Source: Halocaridina rubra (lineage: Eukaryota; Arthropoda; Malacostraca; Decapoda; Atyidae). Taken from it: 64,000 nt of DNA. Below the pieces are notes generated by a model, which was not told the origin of the DNA, did no database searches, and worked only from the letters and a program-made list of their open reading frames with translations. The stretch's first letter is position 1. Each line of letters begins with the position of its first letter. The stretch lies in contig JAXCGZ010004174.1 of NCBI GenBank assembly GCA_037179515.1, positions 1 through 64,000 on the forward strand. Direction: 5' to 3'. A program made the translations under genes and the position numbers. Positions 36,600 to 49,072 of this stretch are shown one piece after another.

Positions 36600-37566
36600 C
36601 TCAGACCATGCTTTCTGAATTAGAATTTTCCCTTTGATTAGCAAGACCTAAGGGATCAAAATCTGAACTCACCAATGACAAGTTTTTGTTTGGTTAAAAC
36701 TTCCTCTCTAGTTTTCAACCCTTTCATAGATAACTTATCTGTGTTAACATTCCAGTTCAAACATAAGACTGCCATTTCAAAGGGTCTAGGGTTTCAGTAA
36801 AGCACTGATCAATTACCCTTTGAAGTCTTGTCTTGACGGAATTCCATGCTTGTAGGGGCATTTTGGCCCTTGATAACTCCTCACTTGCAGTATTGAATAT
36901 CTCAAACAGTTTATCTACATTGCTGCAAGTACCCAACATAGTGTCTACATAAAAATTCTCCAGTATCTTTCCCCAAGTAATTTCCACAGTCTAATGTTTT
37001 GATAGAGTAGCTTGGAGAAGAAATGGACTTGATGTAAATCCAAAGAGCACAACTTTAAATCTAAACACATCAAACTTATATGGGTTTTCTTTCACATTGT
37101 TTACCCACAGAAATCATGTAATATGATCAACTTCTTGCAGACCTACTTGAAGAAATGCTTTCACAATATCAGCTGTGTAAGCAAACTGACTGTGTCTAAA
37201 TTTGATCATGGTATCCATTAATTTCTTGTAAGAGAGGGGCCTTTAAATAGCCAATCATTTAATGATACCTTGTGAGGTCCTGACTTCGAACTACAATTGA
37301 ATACCACTCTCCAGGGAGTTGACACTGAGTCCTTGGCTACCACCTGATGAGGAAGATAATGAGTTATTTAAACTTGGATTTGTTTCTTCAACTCTCTCAA
37401 TAAATCCTAGCTTCAATTGGTCTTTGATTATATTATCATACTGTTGAAATTTGATGGGATCCCTTTCCAAATGTTCTGCTAGTGACTTAATTTTGTCTGA
37501 CCCAATATTGTCCATCTTCATACTGGATACTATCCATAAAGCTTTCAAGTGTAGTTTTATCTTCAT
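36600..37566 (-). pseudogene. BEL/Pao reverse transcriptase, fragmented
   Basis: Several minus-strand frames. One (37291-37566) carries the start of the RT domain, RDPIKFQQYDNIIKDQL then LGFIERVEE. One (36757-36987) reads ILENFYVDTMLGTCSNVDK, where the YVDD catalytic box has become YVDT. A FDPLGL motif follows at about 36650. Loss of the second catalytic aspartate and multiple frameshifts make it inactive. Confidence 0.72.
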
Positions 37567-37637
37567 AACTCACTTCTTGTTCATTTATTCACATACTTTC
37601 TAGCTCCCATAATTTATTTACACTCTCTATGGCCTCT

Positions 37638-38153
37638 TCAATCAACTCTTGTGTAGTAGTAGGCAATTACTGTGTTCCTACACACTAGTTGGTTTTGTAC
37701 ATTATTGGGTTCATGTTGAACATCATGAGGAATAGGACCATACAACTTGACACCACCCGGTGTTTCCATCAGGTTATAGACATCCCACTTGTTGATACCA
37801 CTAACGAACTGGCTAAAACCTATGGCACCATAAACAATGCCAATGTTGTCTTGTACATTAATATCAATATCTTCATTAGCCAGCTTATGCCCATGAGCCT
37901 TTAGCAAATTTGCAGCCTTTTTTATCTCAGGGGTATGAATACTAACCGGTAAGTCATCAACTGCAAGCAATTTAACTCTGGCCTTCTTTTGACCTATCTT
38001 GATAATCACATTTACTATAGGAAAAGTCCCTTTCTTTGTTTCTGAACAGAAAGAATCAATGCCTAGAGTTATTTCATCTACTGGGCTCAATTTAAGAGCT
38101 TCAAATGGTTCCTTTGTTATAAAGGAACACTGTGACCCTGTATCAAAGAACAA
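37638..38153 (-). pseudogene. BEL/Pao aspartic protease
   Basis: The minus-strand frame opens FFDTGSQCSFITKE, with the retroviral-type DTGS active site, and continues LGIDSFCSETKKGTFPIV and IVYGAIGFSQFVSG, as in the protease-like domain of BEL/Pao elements. The active-site triplet is intact. The frame ends in stops on both sides. Confidence 0.8.
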
Positions 38154-38389
38154 CCTCGTGTTTACCTAAGGGCTTTCATTTGAACTGCTTACTTTTCCAT
38201 TGGCAGTAGGCAGAGCGCATAAGGGTATATTCAGTTTCACAATTTTTGTTTTTGTACTGCATTCACAATCATCATACCCACATGAGTGTTGTCCTTTTCT
38301 GATTTAGAATCTGCTTGGCCTTTGATTCAGCTTTCATTTTTGAACTATTATCTGATTGTTTCCCTGAAAACTTAGATTCTTTAAGCGCC

Positions 38390-38640
38390 CTTTGAAACTA
38401 TGCTGCTTGTTCGTAACACAGAGCTGTGTGATGGCCATTTTTCTTACACTTCTTGCAGTTTAACGGAGTGTAACATTTATTTGTATAATGCCCTGACTGA
38501 GTACATTACAGACATTTTTTGCTATCTCAGTTTCTCTTTGCGTTCATTTATGCTAACTACTTTATTACACTGCTCAGACTTATGACCTTGCCAACCACAG
38601 AATACACATACTGATTTACTATTTACTTCCTTTGCAGTAG
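38390..38640 (-). pseudogene. BEL/Pao gag zinc knuckles
   Basis: Three CCHC knuckles can be read on the minus strand: CVFCGWQGHKSEQC; a second with a stop inside it, ending CTQSGHYTNKC; and CKKCKKNGHHTALC. All show C-x2-C-x4-H-x4-C spacing. They are the nucleic-acid-binding end of gag, immediately before the protease. Confidence 0.72.
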
Positions 38641-39059
38641 CACCATAACTACCCATATTCCCAGTTCCTTCAAGAGTGTTTCAAATGAATGCTATTTTGT
38701 GTCGTTTCATGCTAATCCAGTTCTCCACATCTGGTAATTTCATCATCACGAGTTCTGAAAACACCCAATCAGTGTTCTTCATATCTTTCTAATTTGTCAG
38801 ACCGAGTAATGGCTTCTACTTCTTACTTGAACTTAAAAAGTGATGAATAATTAGAAGAGGGAGTTAGTGTTCTTACCAATTTCCTCATTAAATTTCGTGC
38901 AATCCTGTCCTTGCTGGCATAAACAGCTTGTAGCTGTTGAATGCATTCATCAAAACTCTCACTAGCAACAGGCTATTCCTTTATGGTGTCTTTGGCATCT
39001 CTTTTAAGGGTATTTCTCAAGATGCTAAACTGTCACAGTTGGCATAGAAGTACTATGTA

Positions 39060-39500
39060 CTAAACTATCAAATGTATCCCAAAACTCGCTCCATTCATCA
39101 TAGTTTCCAGAGAACTGCGGAATTTTTCTTCAGGAAATCTAGGTGTGGGTTGTCCACTGGGGAGGATTGAACTCTCGGAACTAGGAGCTCTAGCACTCTT
39201 CATAGTTCCTAACTTACGAATCTGTTCAAGGGCAACTAAGCTAATATCATTTACTGTTTCAGCTAGATTGTCATGTTCAGTATCTTCCTCTTCAGAATCC
39301 CTTTTAAGAGGCTTATCCTCGACATATTCATCGTATTTCCTATCATATCTTCTAAATTTTTCTGTTAGCGTATGATAACATCTTTCTAAATAATTAACCA
39401 CAAGTGTCTCATCATCTTTGGCAAGTTCTGTTTGACACTGAACACAATCACGTTGAACCAATTTCCGAAGACGTTGTAATGCCTCAGGTTTAACTGACAT
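39060..39500 (-). pseudogene. BEL/Pao gag N-terminal region
   Basis: Starts at ATG 39500 (MSVKPEALQRLRKLVQRD). A charged helical segment follows (LTEKFRRYDRKYDEYVED), then an acidic linker and PRFPEEKFRS. This resembles the coiled N-terminal gag region of BEL elements. It lies about 0.7 kb downstream of the primer-binding site, leaving an ordinary leader. It is interrupted at 39060. Confidence 0.65.
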
Positions 39501-40190
39501 ATTGAAGAAAGTAAATAGAACATAAGAGAACAACAGACAAATAGTTTATGTAATTATGTTATCAAAGAAACCAAGATCTTCTTTATGCATCCACAATGCA
39601 ACAAACATTCACCCTGTAAAGAATATCAAAGGACAATCTTCCAAAATTTCAAGTTAACATACAGTTATTCAATCTCGTCAATTATGATGCCAATCCATAA
39701 AGTGTAAAACACACTATTCATCAATTAAGTGACACTGTTAAGTCAGCTACATTAAATGGAAAGTGTAATGTAAACTACACTGTTCCTCCAATGAATGACA
39801 CTGTACACCAGCAGCAGGTGGGTCACTACCTTCTGTTTATATACGTGAATAAACAAATAAATACGACGTCATAGACATCATCATACAGGAAATATATAAA
39901 CACAAATTCCCAACTAATAACCACTGTTCACCCAGCCGAACCTGAGTACTAATTTCCAGTTTACTTAGTGGACGTTTAACTACACAAGTATATTTCGTTT
40001 CCACAAAAAGAGAAACACTCTATCATGGCGGGAAATAGATACTCTTATTTAATCAACTACCACTTAAATTTCAAAGTTATATTCACCATATTCATGCAAA
40101 TACATGCAAAGTTTCATTAACTTCTTTATTCAACAAGGTGGGAGTTTATATAAAATGTACACTATTTTCATCATTACCACACCAATTTTC

Positions 40191-40208
40191 ATCCGGTTCG
40201 AAGGACCA
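40191..40208 (-). promoter_or_regulatory. BEL/Pao primer-binding site
   Basis: Immediately inside the 5' LTR (five bases after its TGTGG/CCACA end) the minus strand reads TGGTCCTTCGAACCGGAT. It begins with TGG, the complement of tRNA CCA ends. The primer tRNA was not identified. Confidence 0.7.
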
Positions 40209-40329
40209 AAAGCTGTGGAGGATTTCATATGTGTTATTACCCTTCAATCTTATAACTCCCTAATTTCGGAAATCTTGACACGGCTTCGGTAGAGGCCTAC
40301 AAACGATCTCTAAATTAAATCCTCTTACC

Positions 40330-40518
40330 CCCCTGAGGGAAGGGGTAAGAATACTTCCTCCGTGTTCCCCTGCGTGTCGTAAAAGTCGAGTAAATGGGGC
40401 GGAGCGAGGGGGCTGGGAATCCCCTCCCCTGTATTTAATTCCCACAAAAAGTCAAAGTATTGTCATTGACTCAGCCACCATCCTTATAAGGGGGAATATG
40501 GCCTTGGTATAAGGATGG
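40330..40518 (+). mobile_element. Dispersed repeat family E, copy inside LTR
   Basis: About 190 bases absent from the sister LTR, which proves insertion. The signature is TTCCCCTGCGTGTCGTAAAA, then GGGGCGGAGCGAGGGGG, then AAAAGTCAAAGTATTG, CTCAGCCACCATCCTTATAAG. Copies occur at 46505-46700 (same strand) and 42575-42805 (opposite), with degenerate ones at 50980-51080 and 53098-53240. The class is unknown; no TIR or tRNA box was seen. Confidence 0.75.
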
Positions 40519-40856
40519 ACCAATAAAATATAATAAATATTACATGTATAGGATACATGCAAATATTTTATAAGGGGGTTTGTGAACTGCTGATATGTGA
40601 ATCATTAAATAAACTCTCCTTACCATAAATTAAAACTTTCTTATACAGAATAATAAATTTTCCAACATGAGCTCATTCTGCCCCTCACACGTAGTTATAT
40701 ACACTGTTAGAAATTAGTTAAATCTGTACTCATCTATCCGGAAAACCCAAATATCATCAGCAATCACGGGAGTCGGGACTCCGAAATCAAACTCTGATAT
40801 CTTCTGATCCACAGCTCTCTATCACGTTCTTCTACCCGAGTGTCTCGTAGCCCCTC

Positions 40857-40933
40857 AAAACAAGTCCTTTGCAAGAAGGCAACCGTCCTAGCCCTTAGTA
40901 GAAAAGGGAGTCCGTGACGTAAAACCGGAAAAA
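40857..40933 (+). mobile_element. 5'-truncated SINE A with 15-bp TSD
   Basis: Seventy-seven bases of the SINE A 3' end (AACAAGTCCTTTGCAAGAAG to GTAAAACCGG plus an A-run). They are flanked by GTCTCGTAGCCCCTC (40842-40856) and GTCTCGTAGCACCTC (40934-40948). The near-perfect duplication and 5' truncation are the marks of target-primed reverse transcription. Confidence 0.88.
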
Positions 40934-41388
40934 GTCTCGTAGCACCTCACGAGCAGTGTTGCCAGGTGGATTGGTCCGAAATTCCTCAGACAAGATAAAA
41001 TTTCCCCAAAACATTAAAAAATTCCCCATTACCATAATTTTTTAATCATATAATAGTATTAGAGCAAGTTATTTATATACATAGAGACCTTCTGTACAGA
41101 GCCCTATATAAAACAAAGGTCAGCGTAACTGACCAAAGAGCTGGTTTACTGACCTTTCATCATCTTCAATGATATTTTTTTTTCTTTTTAAGAATTTTAC
41201 ATATGCCAGACGCATAGTCAGTAAAAGCCAATTTAAACTGAAATATTCCAAATTCTTTATTCAGATTCACTTATATTTATCTTTTACACATTTCTGTTTA
41301 AAACTAAATTATGTATACCTGATCCAATTTAAAATAAAAATAATTTTAAAAAAATCCACACTTTTAGAGGCAATGTATAAAAGGTAAA

Positions 41389-41746
41389 ATTGCATTATAG
41401 GACCATCTCTATTTTCCAATTGAAATAAAAAAAAATTTTGGTAGTTTTTTGTTTTGAACTAACCTAACCTAACCTAAATTAACCTAACCCCATTATTTCA
41501 TTAACTCAGTGCGCGATTTGAAATTGAGTAACGGGCGGCTACAGCAACTCTTCACTTACCAAAAAGCCAGTGATTTTTAACTAACGGTTAATTTTTCCCA
41601 GTGATTTTTAACTAACGGTTAATTTTTCAGAGTGAAGGACTAATTTCCGGAGCAAATAAAGGTCAGATTCGCTTAAAACACATAAAAAAAACCTGGCAGA
41701 AAACCTTTATTTCAACTGGAAAACAGAGGTGGTCCTATAATGCAAT
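41389..41746. mobile_element. 358-bp TIR element with telomere-like core
   Basis: The ends ATTGCATTATAGGACCA (41389-) and TGGTCCTATAATGCAAT (-41746) are perfect inverted repeats. They continue imperfectly to about 41 bases per arm (TCTCTATTTTCCAATTG against CAACTGGAAAACAGAGG). The interior has a CCTAA run and two direct 30-bp repeats (41567-41626, core GTGATTTTTAACTAACGG). There is no coding content. It is probably a non-autonomous DNA transposon. The target duplication is unclear because the TIR runs into TA-rich sequence. Confidence 0.75.
41459..41490. repeat. Interstitial (CCTAA)n telomere-like run
   Basis: Three consecutive CCTAA units, then AATTAACCTAACCCC. CCTAA is the complement of the arthropod telomere unit TTAGG. 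The run is short and lies inside the TIR element. Confidence 0.75.
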
Positions 41747-41817
41747 AATACCCGAACTACTTACTTGAGCGGAGGGGTGAGGTTGTTGAGCAGCAAGGCC
41801 CGCTAAATCTGTAAACT

Positions 41818-41935
41818 ACCCCTGTTTCTCTTTGCTATATGTATTCTTCATCCCCAGGCCCCATGAAGGCTGTTTTATTTTATATAAATATTTTTTTTTT
41901 ATTTGGCCCGTCCTGGTGTCACAATCATAAAAAAA
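41818..41935 (+). mobile_element. Dispersed repeat D, 3' part
   Basis: CCTGTTTCTCTTTGCTATAT through CCCCAGGCCCCATGAAGG, a T-run and CCGTCCTGGTGTCACAATC. It matches the 3' half of the copies at 520-1060 and 61905-62130. Confidence 0.6.
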
Positions 41936-41999
41936 GAAAAAAATCTTCACCGGTGAATGGCGAGACGCCATGACTGCAGGTTATAGCCTAGATAGTAGA

Positions 42000-42480
42000 T
42001 AGCTTGAATTAAATTCCTCTTACCTTTATATTATGTGGAATAACGACAATGGTGAGTCAGTATTACTGACAAGCAATAACGATAATACCGAAAGACACCA
42101 CGATAAAAAAAAAAAAATCAAAAATACCAAACCGGCCGATAAACAAAGCATATTTTTTTTTTTAATTATTCAGATAACTGTACATGGGGACATGTGCACA
42201 TGGGCACTCCCAGTCATATTGCTGTTGATAAACATTACAATCTATTTGGTTATGTATAAATAACATACTAATAGAATATGCAATTAATTTTAAATATCAT
42301 AGCAAGTAATTAATAATAAAATATAGTGTAATAATTGAAGAGTACTTGAAGAGTAATCATTGTGACAATATTTTCAATAGCCCTTGTTGAGTGCTATCAT
42401 TTAAGTTACATTTCACTTTCCAACGGCACTACTGCAGACAATTTGAAGCAGATATAGAATAACAATTTTCAGGTTAGAAT
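42000..42480. other. No recognisable gene
   Basis: AT-rich sequence with no motif or repeat that I can name. Confidence 0.5.
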
Positions 42481-42488
42481 AATAAGTA

Positions 42489-42493
<5 letters not shown>

Positions 42494-42561
<68 letters not shown>
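42494..42561. repeat. (TA)n microsatellite
   Basis: About 68 bases of TA bordering the repeat E copy on its left. Confidence 0.97.
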
Positions 42562-42564
<3 letters not shown>

Positions 42565-42574
42565 CATATACCTT

Positions 42575-43140
<566 letters not shown>

Positions 43141-43208
43141 TATACATGCATGCATTAATTAGATGAGCAATAGAAACACCACTGGGGCTTCATAGCCATA
43201 CATATCAA

Positions 43209-45840
<2,632 letters not shown>

Positions 45841-46156
45841 CTCGTGGTATTCATTTCAGCAAAAGGAGTTATTCGTCCTTACCACAGATAAAGACACAGC
45901 CATGCATACTCATACACATCATTGTCATCTGAGGGTAACACAGCAGAGGAAAGTGCATGTACTTAATCGCATATACGTACACATATAAACCTGAACATAC
46001 ATACATACATACACAAACACAGTGCCATATAATGGAAGATAAATTTGGAAGGAAAAGAAAGAGAAAGACTGAAAGCCCTTCCCCCTCTCTACCCTTCAAA
46101 TTATGCACGTGAGAGAGAATTACGTCAATTAATCCATTATCACTATTATCACAACC

Positions 46157-46187
46157 ATTGCTACCACCATCATGATTATTATTATCA

Positions 46188-46239
<52 letters not shown>

Positions 46240-46263
46240 CATTATTATTATTATTATTATTAC

Positions 46264-46317
<54 letters not shown>
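46157..46317. repeat. (TTA)n microsatellite
   Basis: About 160 bases of TTA/ATT with a few ATC and ACT interruptions. Confidence 0.95.
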
Positions 46318-46321
<4 letters not shown>

Positions 46322-46379
46322 ATCATTACTACAGCTTTTGTATATAGATAGAGTTATGAATCAAAAGTAGTAATTATTG

Positions 46380-46505
46380 ATACATATAGACATGCACATA
46401 CATATACATATACACATATACATACATATATACATATAAATACATACATATATACATATACATATACACATACATGCACACATGTACACACATATACATA
46501 CATAT
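46380..46505. repeat. ACATAT-type microsatellite
   Basis: Interrupted ACATAC/ATATAC units over about 125 bases, bordering a repeat E copy. Confidence 0.9.
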
Positions 46506-46700
46506 GAGCTCCTGAGGGAGGGGGTTAGAATACTTCCTCCATGTTCCCCTGCGTGTCGTAAGAGTAGACTAAGTGGGGCGGAGCGAAGGGAATGAAAGAA
46601 CCCTTCTCTGTACTTTCTCTTCCCAGAAAGTCAGAGCATTATTCCTTTACTCAGCCACTCACCTTATAAGGGGAAAAATGGCTTATGTATATAAAAAGGC
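46505..46700 (+). mobile_element. Dispersed repeat family E
   Basis: Same layout as the LTR copy: CTCCTGAGGGAGGGGGTTAG, TTCCCCTGCGTGTCGTAAGA, GGGGCGGAGCGAAGGG, CTCAGCCACTCACCTTATAAG. It sits between two microsatellites. Confidence 0.72.
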
Positions 46701-46705
<5 letters not shown>

Positions 46706-46762
<57 letters not shown>

Positions 46763-46768
46763 AGAGAG
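46706..46768. repeat. (GA)n microsatellite
   Basis: About 63 bases of GA with one GGA break, at the right end of repeat E. Confidence 0.96.
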
Positions 46769-47051
46769 CATAAACGTCACCAAAACCGTGACCTCTCTGC
46801 ACAAAGGCTGAATCTCCAATACCCTCACCTAACAACTATCCGCCATTCGTAAACTACCAAACTACTTTTAGACTTATTATACTACACTCTCATAATCTCC
46901 TTTTATATGCAAAACAATAATTGATATGCTAACTGAAATCAAGAATTTTAACCAATTCCATGAATTGAATATTACAGATTATTACGTCAAGAAGTATTAT
47001 CAATACTCAGTCCTTTATATTACAGTTTCGAGGTTTTATCATGTAAGCTCT

Positions 47052-49072
47052 GTGATTACCTAGTTGTGGTTACGGGAAAGAGCCCAAAGCTCGTATCTTC
47101 CCGTCTCCTCATCGATTCCATTTTATACTTAGTGATACCCATCATATTTGTCCTTAAAACTATGGATTCAGTTAGCATCAATTACCTCCTCGCTTAGCAA
47201 ATTCCAATTATCAACTACTCTTACACTAAAAAAGTAATTCCTTACATCCTGCAAAGAAGTTTTCTCACGAAGCTTCAAACTATGGCCTCTAGTTCTAGAG
47301 TCAGCCATATCAAAATATCGATCCCTATCCACTCTATCATAACCATAAAGGAATTTAAAGACTGTCACCATATCCCCCCTCAATCTTCTAGCTTCGAGTG
47401 ATGATAAGTCTAATTCCATCAGCCCCTCATAATAACTGAGAATGCGTATTTCTGACACCACTTTCGTGGCATGTCTTTGAACTTTTTCAAGCTTAGCTAC
47501 GTGCTTTTTCAAGTGCAATTCCAAAAGGGGGCTGCATATTCAAGTTTTGGTCTCACATAGATTACATAAATATTTCTGAATATTTCCTTGTCCATGTACC
47601 TGAAGGCTACCTTTACATTTGCTAAGAAAGCATATGCTACTCTTACTATGCCATTTATAGACAAATCTGCCAGTATGTTTACTCCTAGATCTCTCTCATT
47701 CTCTGTCTCTTGAAATTCTACTCCTGCCACCGGGTAGTTAAGCTTGGGCCTTCTTGCACTTACCCATTTTCATTATTACCTTACATTTTTAAGTATTGAA
47801 CTTCATTAGCCACTTTTCTGACCACTCATGCAGACTATTTAGGTCTTCCTGAAGTTCTCTACCATTGTTCTCGTTTCTTACTTTCTTCATAATCTTTGCA
47901 TCATCTGCAAACATATTCATGAATGAATTTACAGACTCTGGTAGGTCATTTACATATACAAGGAACAAAAGTGGCCCTAAAACTGAGCCCAGTGGAACTC
48001 CACCGCTAACTCTTCTCCATTCAGAAACTGAATGTCTTACTGTAACCCTCTGTTCCCTTCCTTCTAAATAAGTTTTTATCCATTCCAAGACATTTCCACA
48101 TATTCTAGCCATTGCTTGCAGCTTCCTAACAAGTCTCCCATGTGGGACAGTGTCAAATGCTTTCTGAGAGTCTAGGAATGTGCAATATGCCCAGCCCTCT
48201 CTTTCCTGTAAGATTCGGCTTACCTCATCAAAAAATTCTAATATGTTTGTTACTGTAGATCTTCCCTTCTCTGAAGCTATGTTGTCTCACTGACAAAAAG
48301 TTGAAGGATTCCAAGTGAAGACAAATGTTTCCTTAGTAGTTTCTCCAGAACTTTGCAAACTATGCTGGTCAAGGAAACTGGTCTATAGTTTTGAGCCGTA
48401 TCCTCCTTCCCTATTTGAAGATAGGTATCACGTTCGCTTGTTTCCAGCATCTTGGAATCTCCCCTGACTCCAGTGACTTTAAATATGATACTTAGTGCCA
48501 CTGATATTGATTTTGCGAATTTTTTAAGTACATGAGGGGATATATCATCAGTACCTGTAGCTTTATGGACATCTAACTCCATCATCGCTTTGCATACCTC
48601 TGTGGCTGAAAGGATGATGTTCTCTAATACCGGCCCATGAGCTTCTATCTCTGCAATCTGAGGGGGTGGTGTATTTTCTACTGTAAATACAGACTGAAAC
48701 TCCTTGATCATTTTTTTGCAAATCTCTTTAAAATCTGTTCTTTTACCTTCAGTTTTCCTCTGATCAAGCTGCAGAAAAGCTTGTGATTTTCTTTAGCCTC
48801 ATTTGTCTCTCCACTTCTTAGCTCTTTTGCACTCATTATCGAACCTTTTCTCTCTGGCATGAATTACACCTACTTTGGTGACAGGTATGCAGCAATCTAC
48901 TATCTTCCCATATTTCTCACGGAGATGTCGCACATTTCTTGTACAGATTTGTTGTAAAATAAGGCCCTCCAGTCAATAGCTGCAAAATGTTCATTAATTT
49001 TGATGTAATTTCCTTTCGGATATTTCCTCCTCATGTCCTCAGTGCCTCTACTCTCAGGCAGAACATCTCCAA
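47052..49072 (-). pseudogene. CR1-like LINE copy 3 (RT portion), broken
   Basis: Minus-strand CR1-like RT with several frameshifts. It reads DVLPESRGTEDMRRK (end of endonuclease, about 49060), the RT entry LDVHKATGTDDISPHVLK (about 48560), YRPVSLTSIVCKVLEKL (about 48380), GVPLGSVLGPLLFLVYVNDL (about 48010), MFADDAKI (about 47910) and the C-terminal HLKKHVAKLEKVQRHATKVV, NYFFSVRVVDNWN (about 47210). The 3' end is near GTGATTACCTA (47052). Its endonuclease continues on the far side of copy 2 at 50830-50945. It is close in sequence to copies 1 and 2. Confidence 0.82.

Larger units (their letters stand above)
33632..40953 (-). mobile_element. Degraded BEL/Pao LTR retrotransposon
   Basis: A 7.3-kb element on the minus strand. 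The 5' LTR is at 40214-40953, a primer-binding site follows it, then gag, three zinc knuckles, protease, RT, RNase H and integrase in BEL/Pao order. The 3' LTR is at 33632-34090. All domains carry stops and frameshifts. The LTRs have diverged by many substitutions and indels, so the insertion is old. The 5' LTR itself later received two insertions. No clear target duplication was found at the outer ends. Confidence 0.85.
40214..40953 (-). repeat. BEL/Pao 5' LTR with two later insertions
   Basis: Homologous to 33632-34090 but interrupted by repeat E (about 40330-40518) and by a 77-bp SINE A fragment (40857-40933). Without these it is about 450 bases, the same as the 3' LTR. Confidence 0.8.

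Noticed and set aside
33632..40953. Endogenous virus
   Set aside because: The order and motifs (DTGS protease, DNPAD, DYWPLE, FDPLGL) are BEL/Pao, and no envelope-like frame is present.
41459..41490. True telomere or chromosome end
   Set aside because: Only a few CCTAA units, inside a TIR element and flanked by ordinary sequence.
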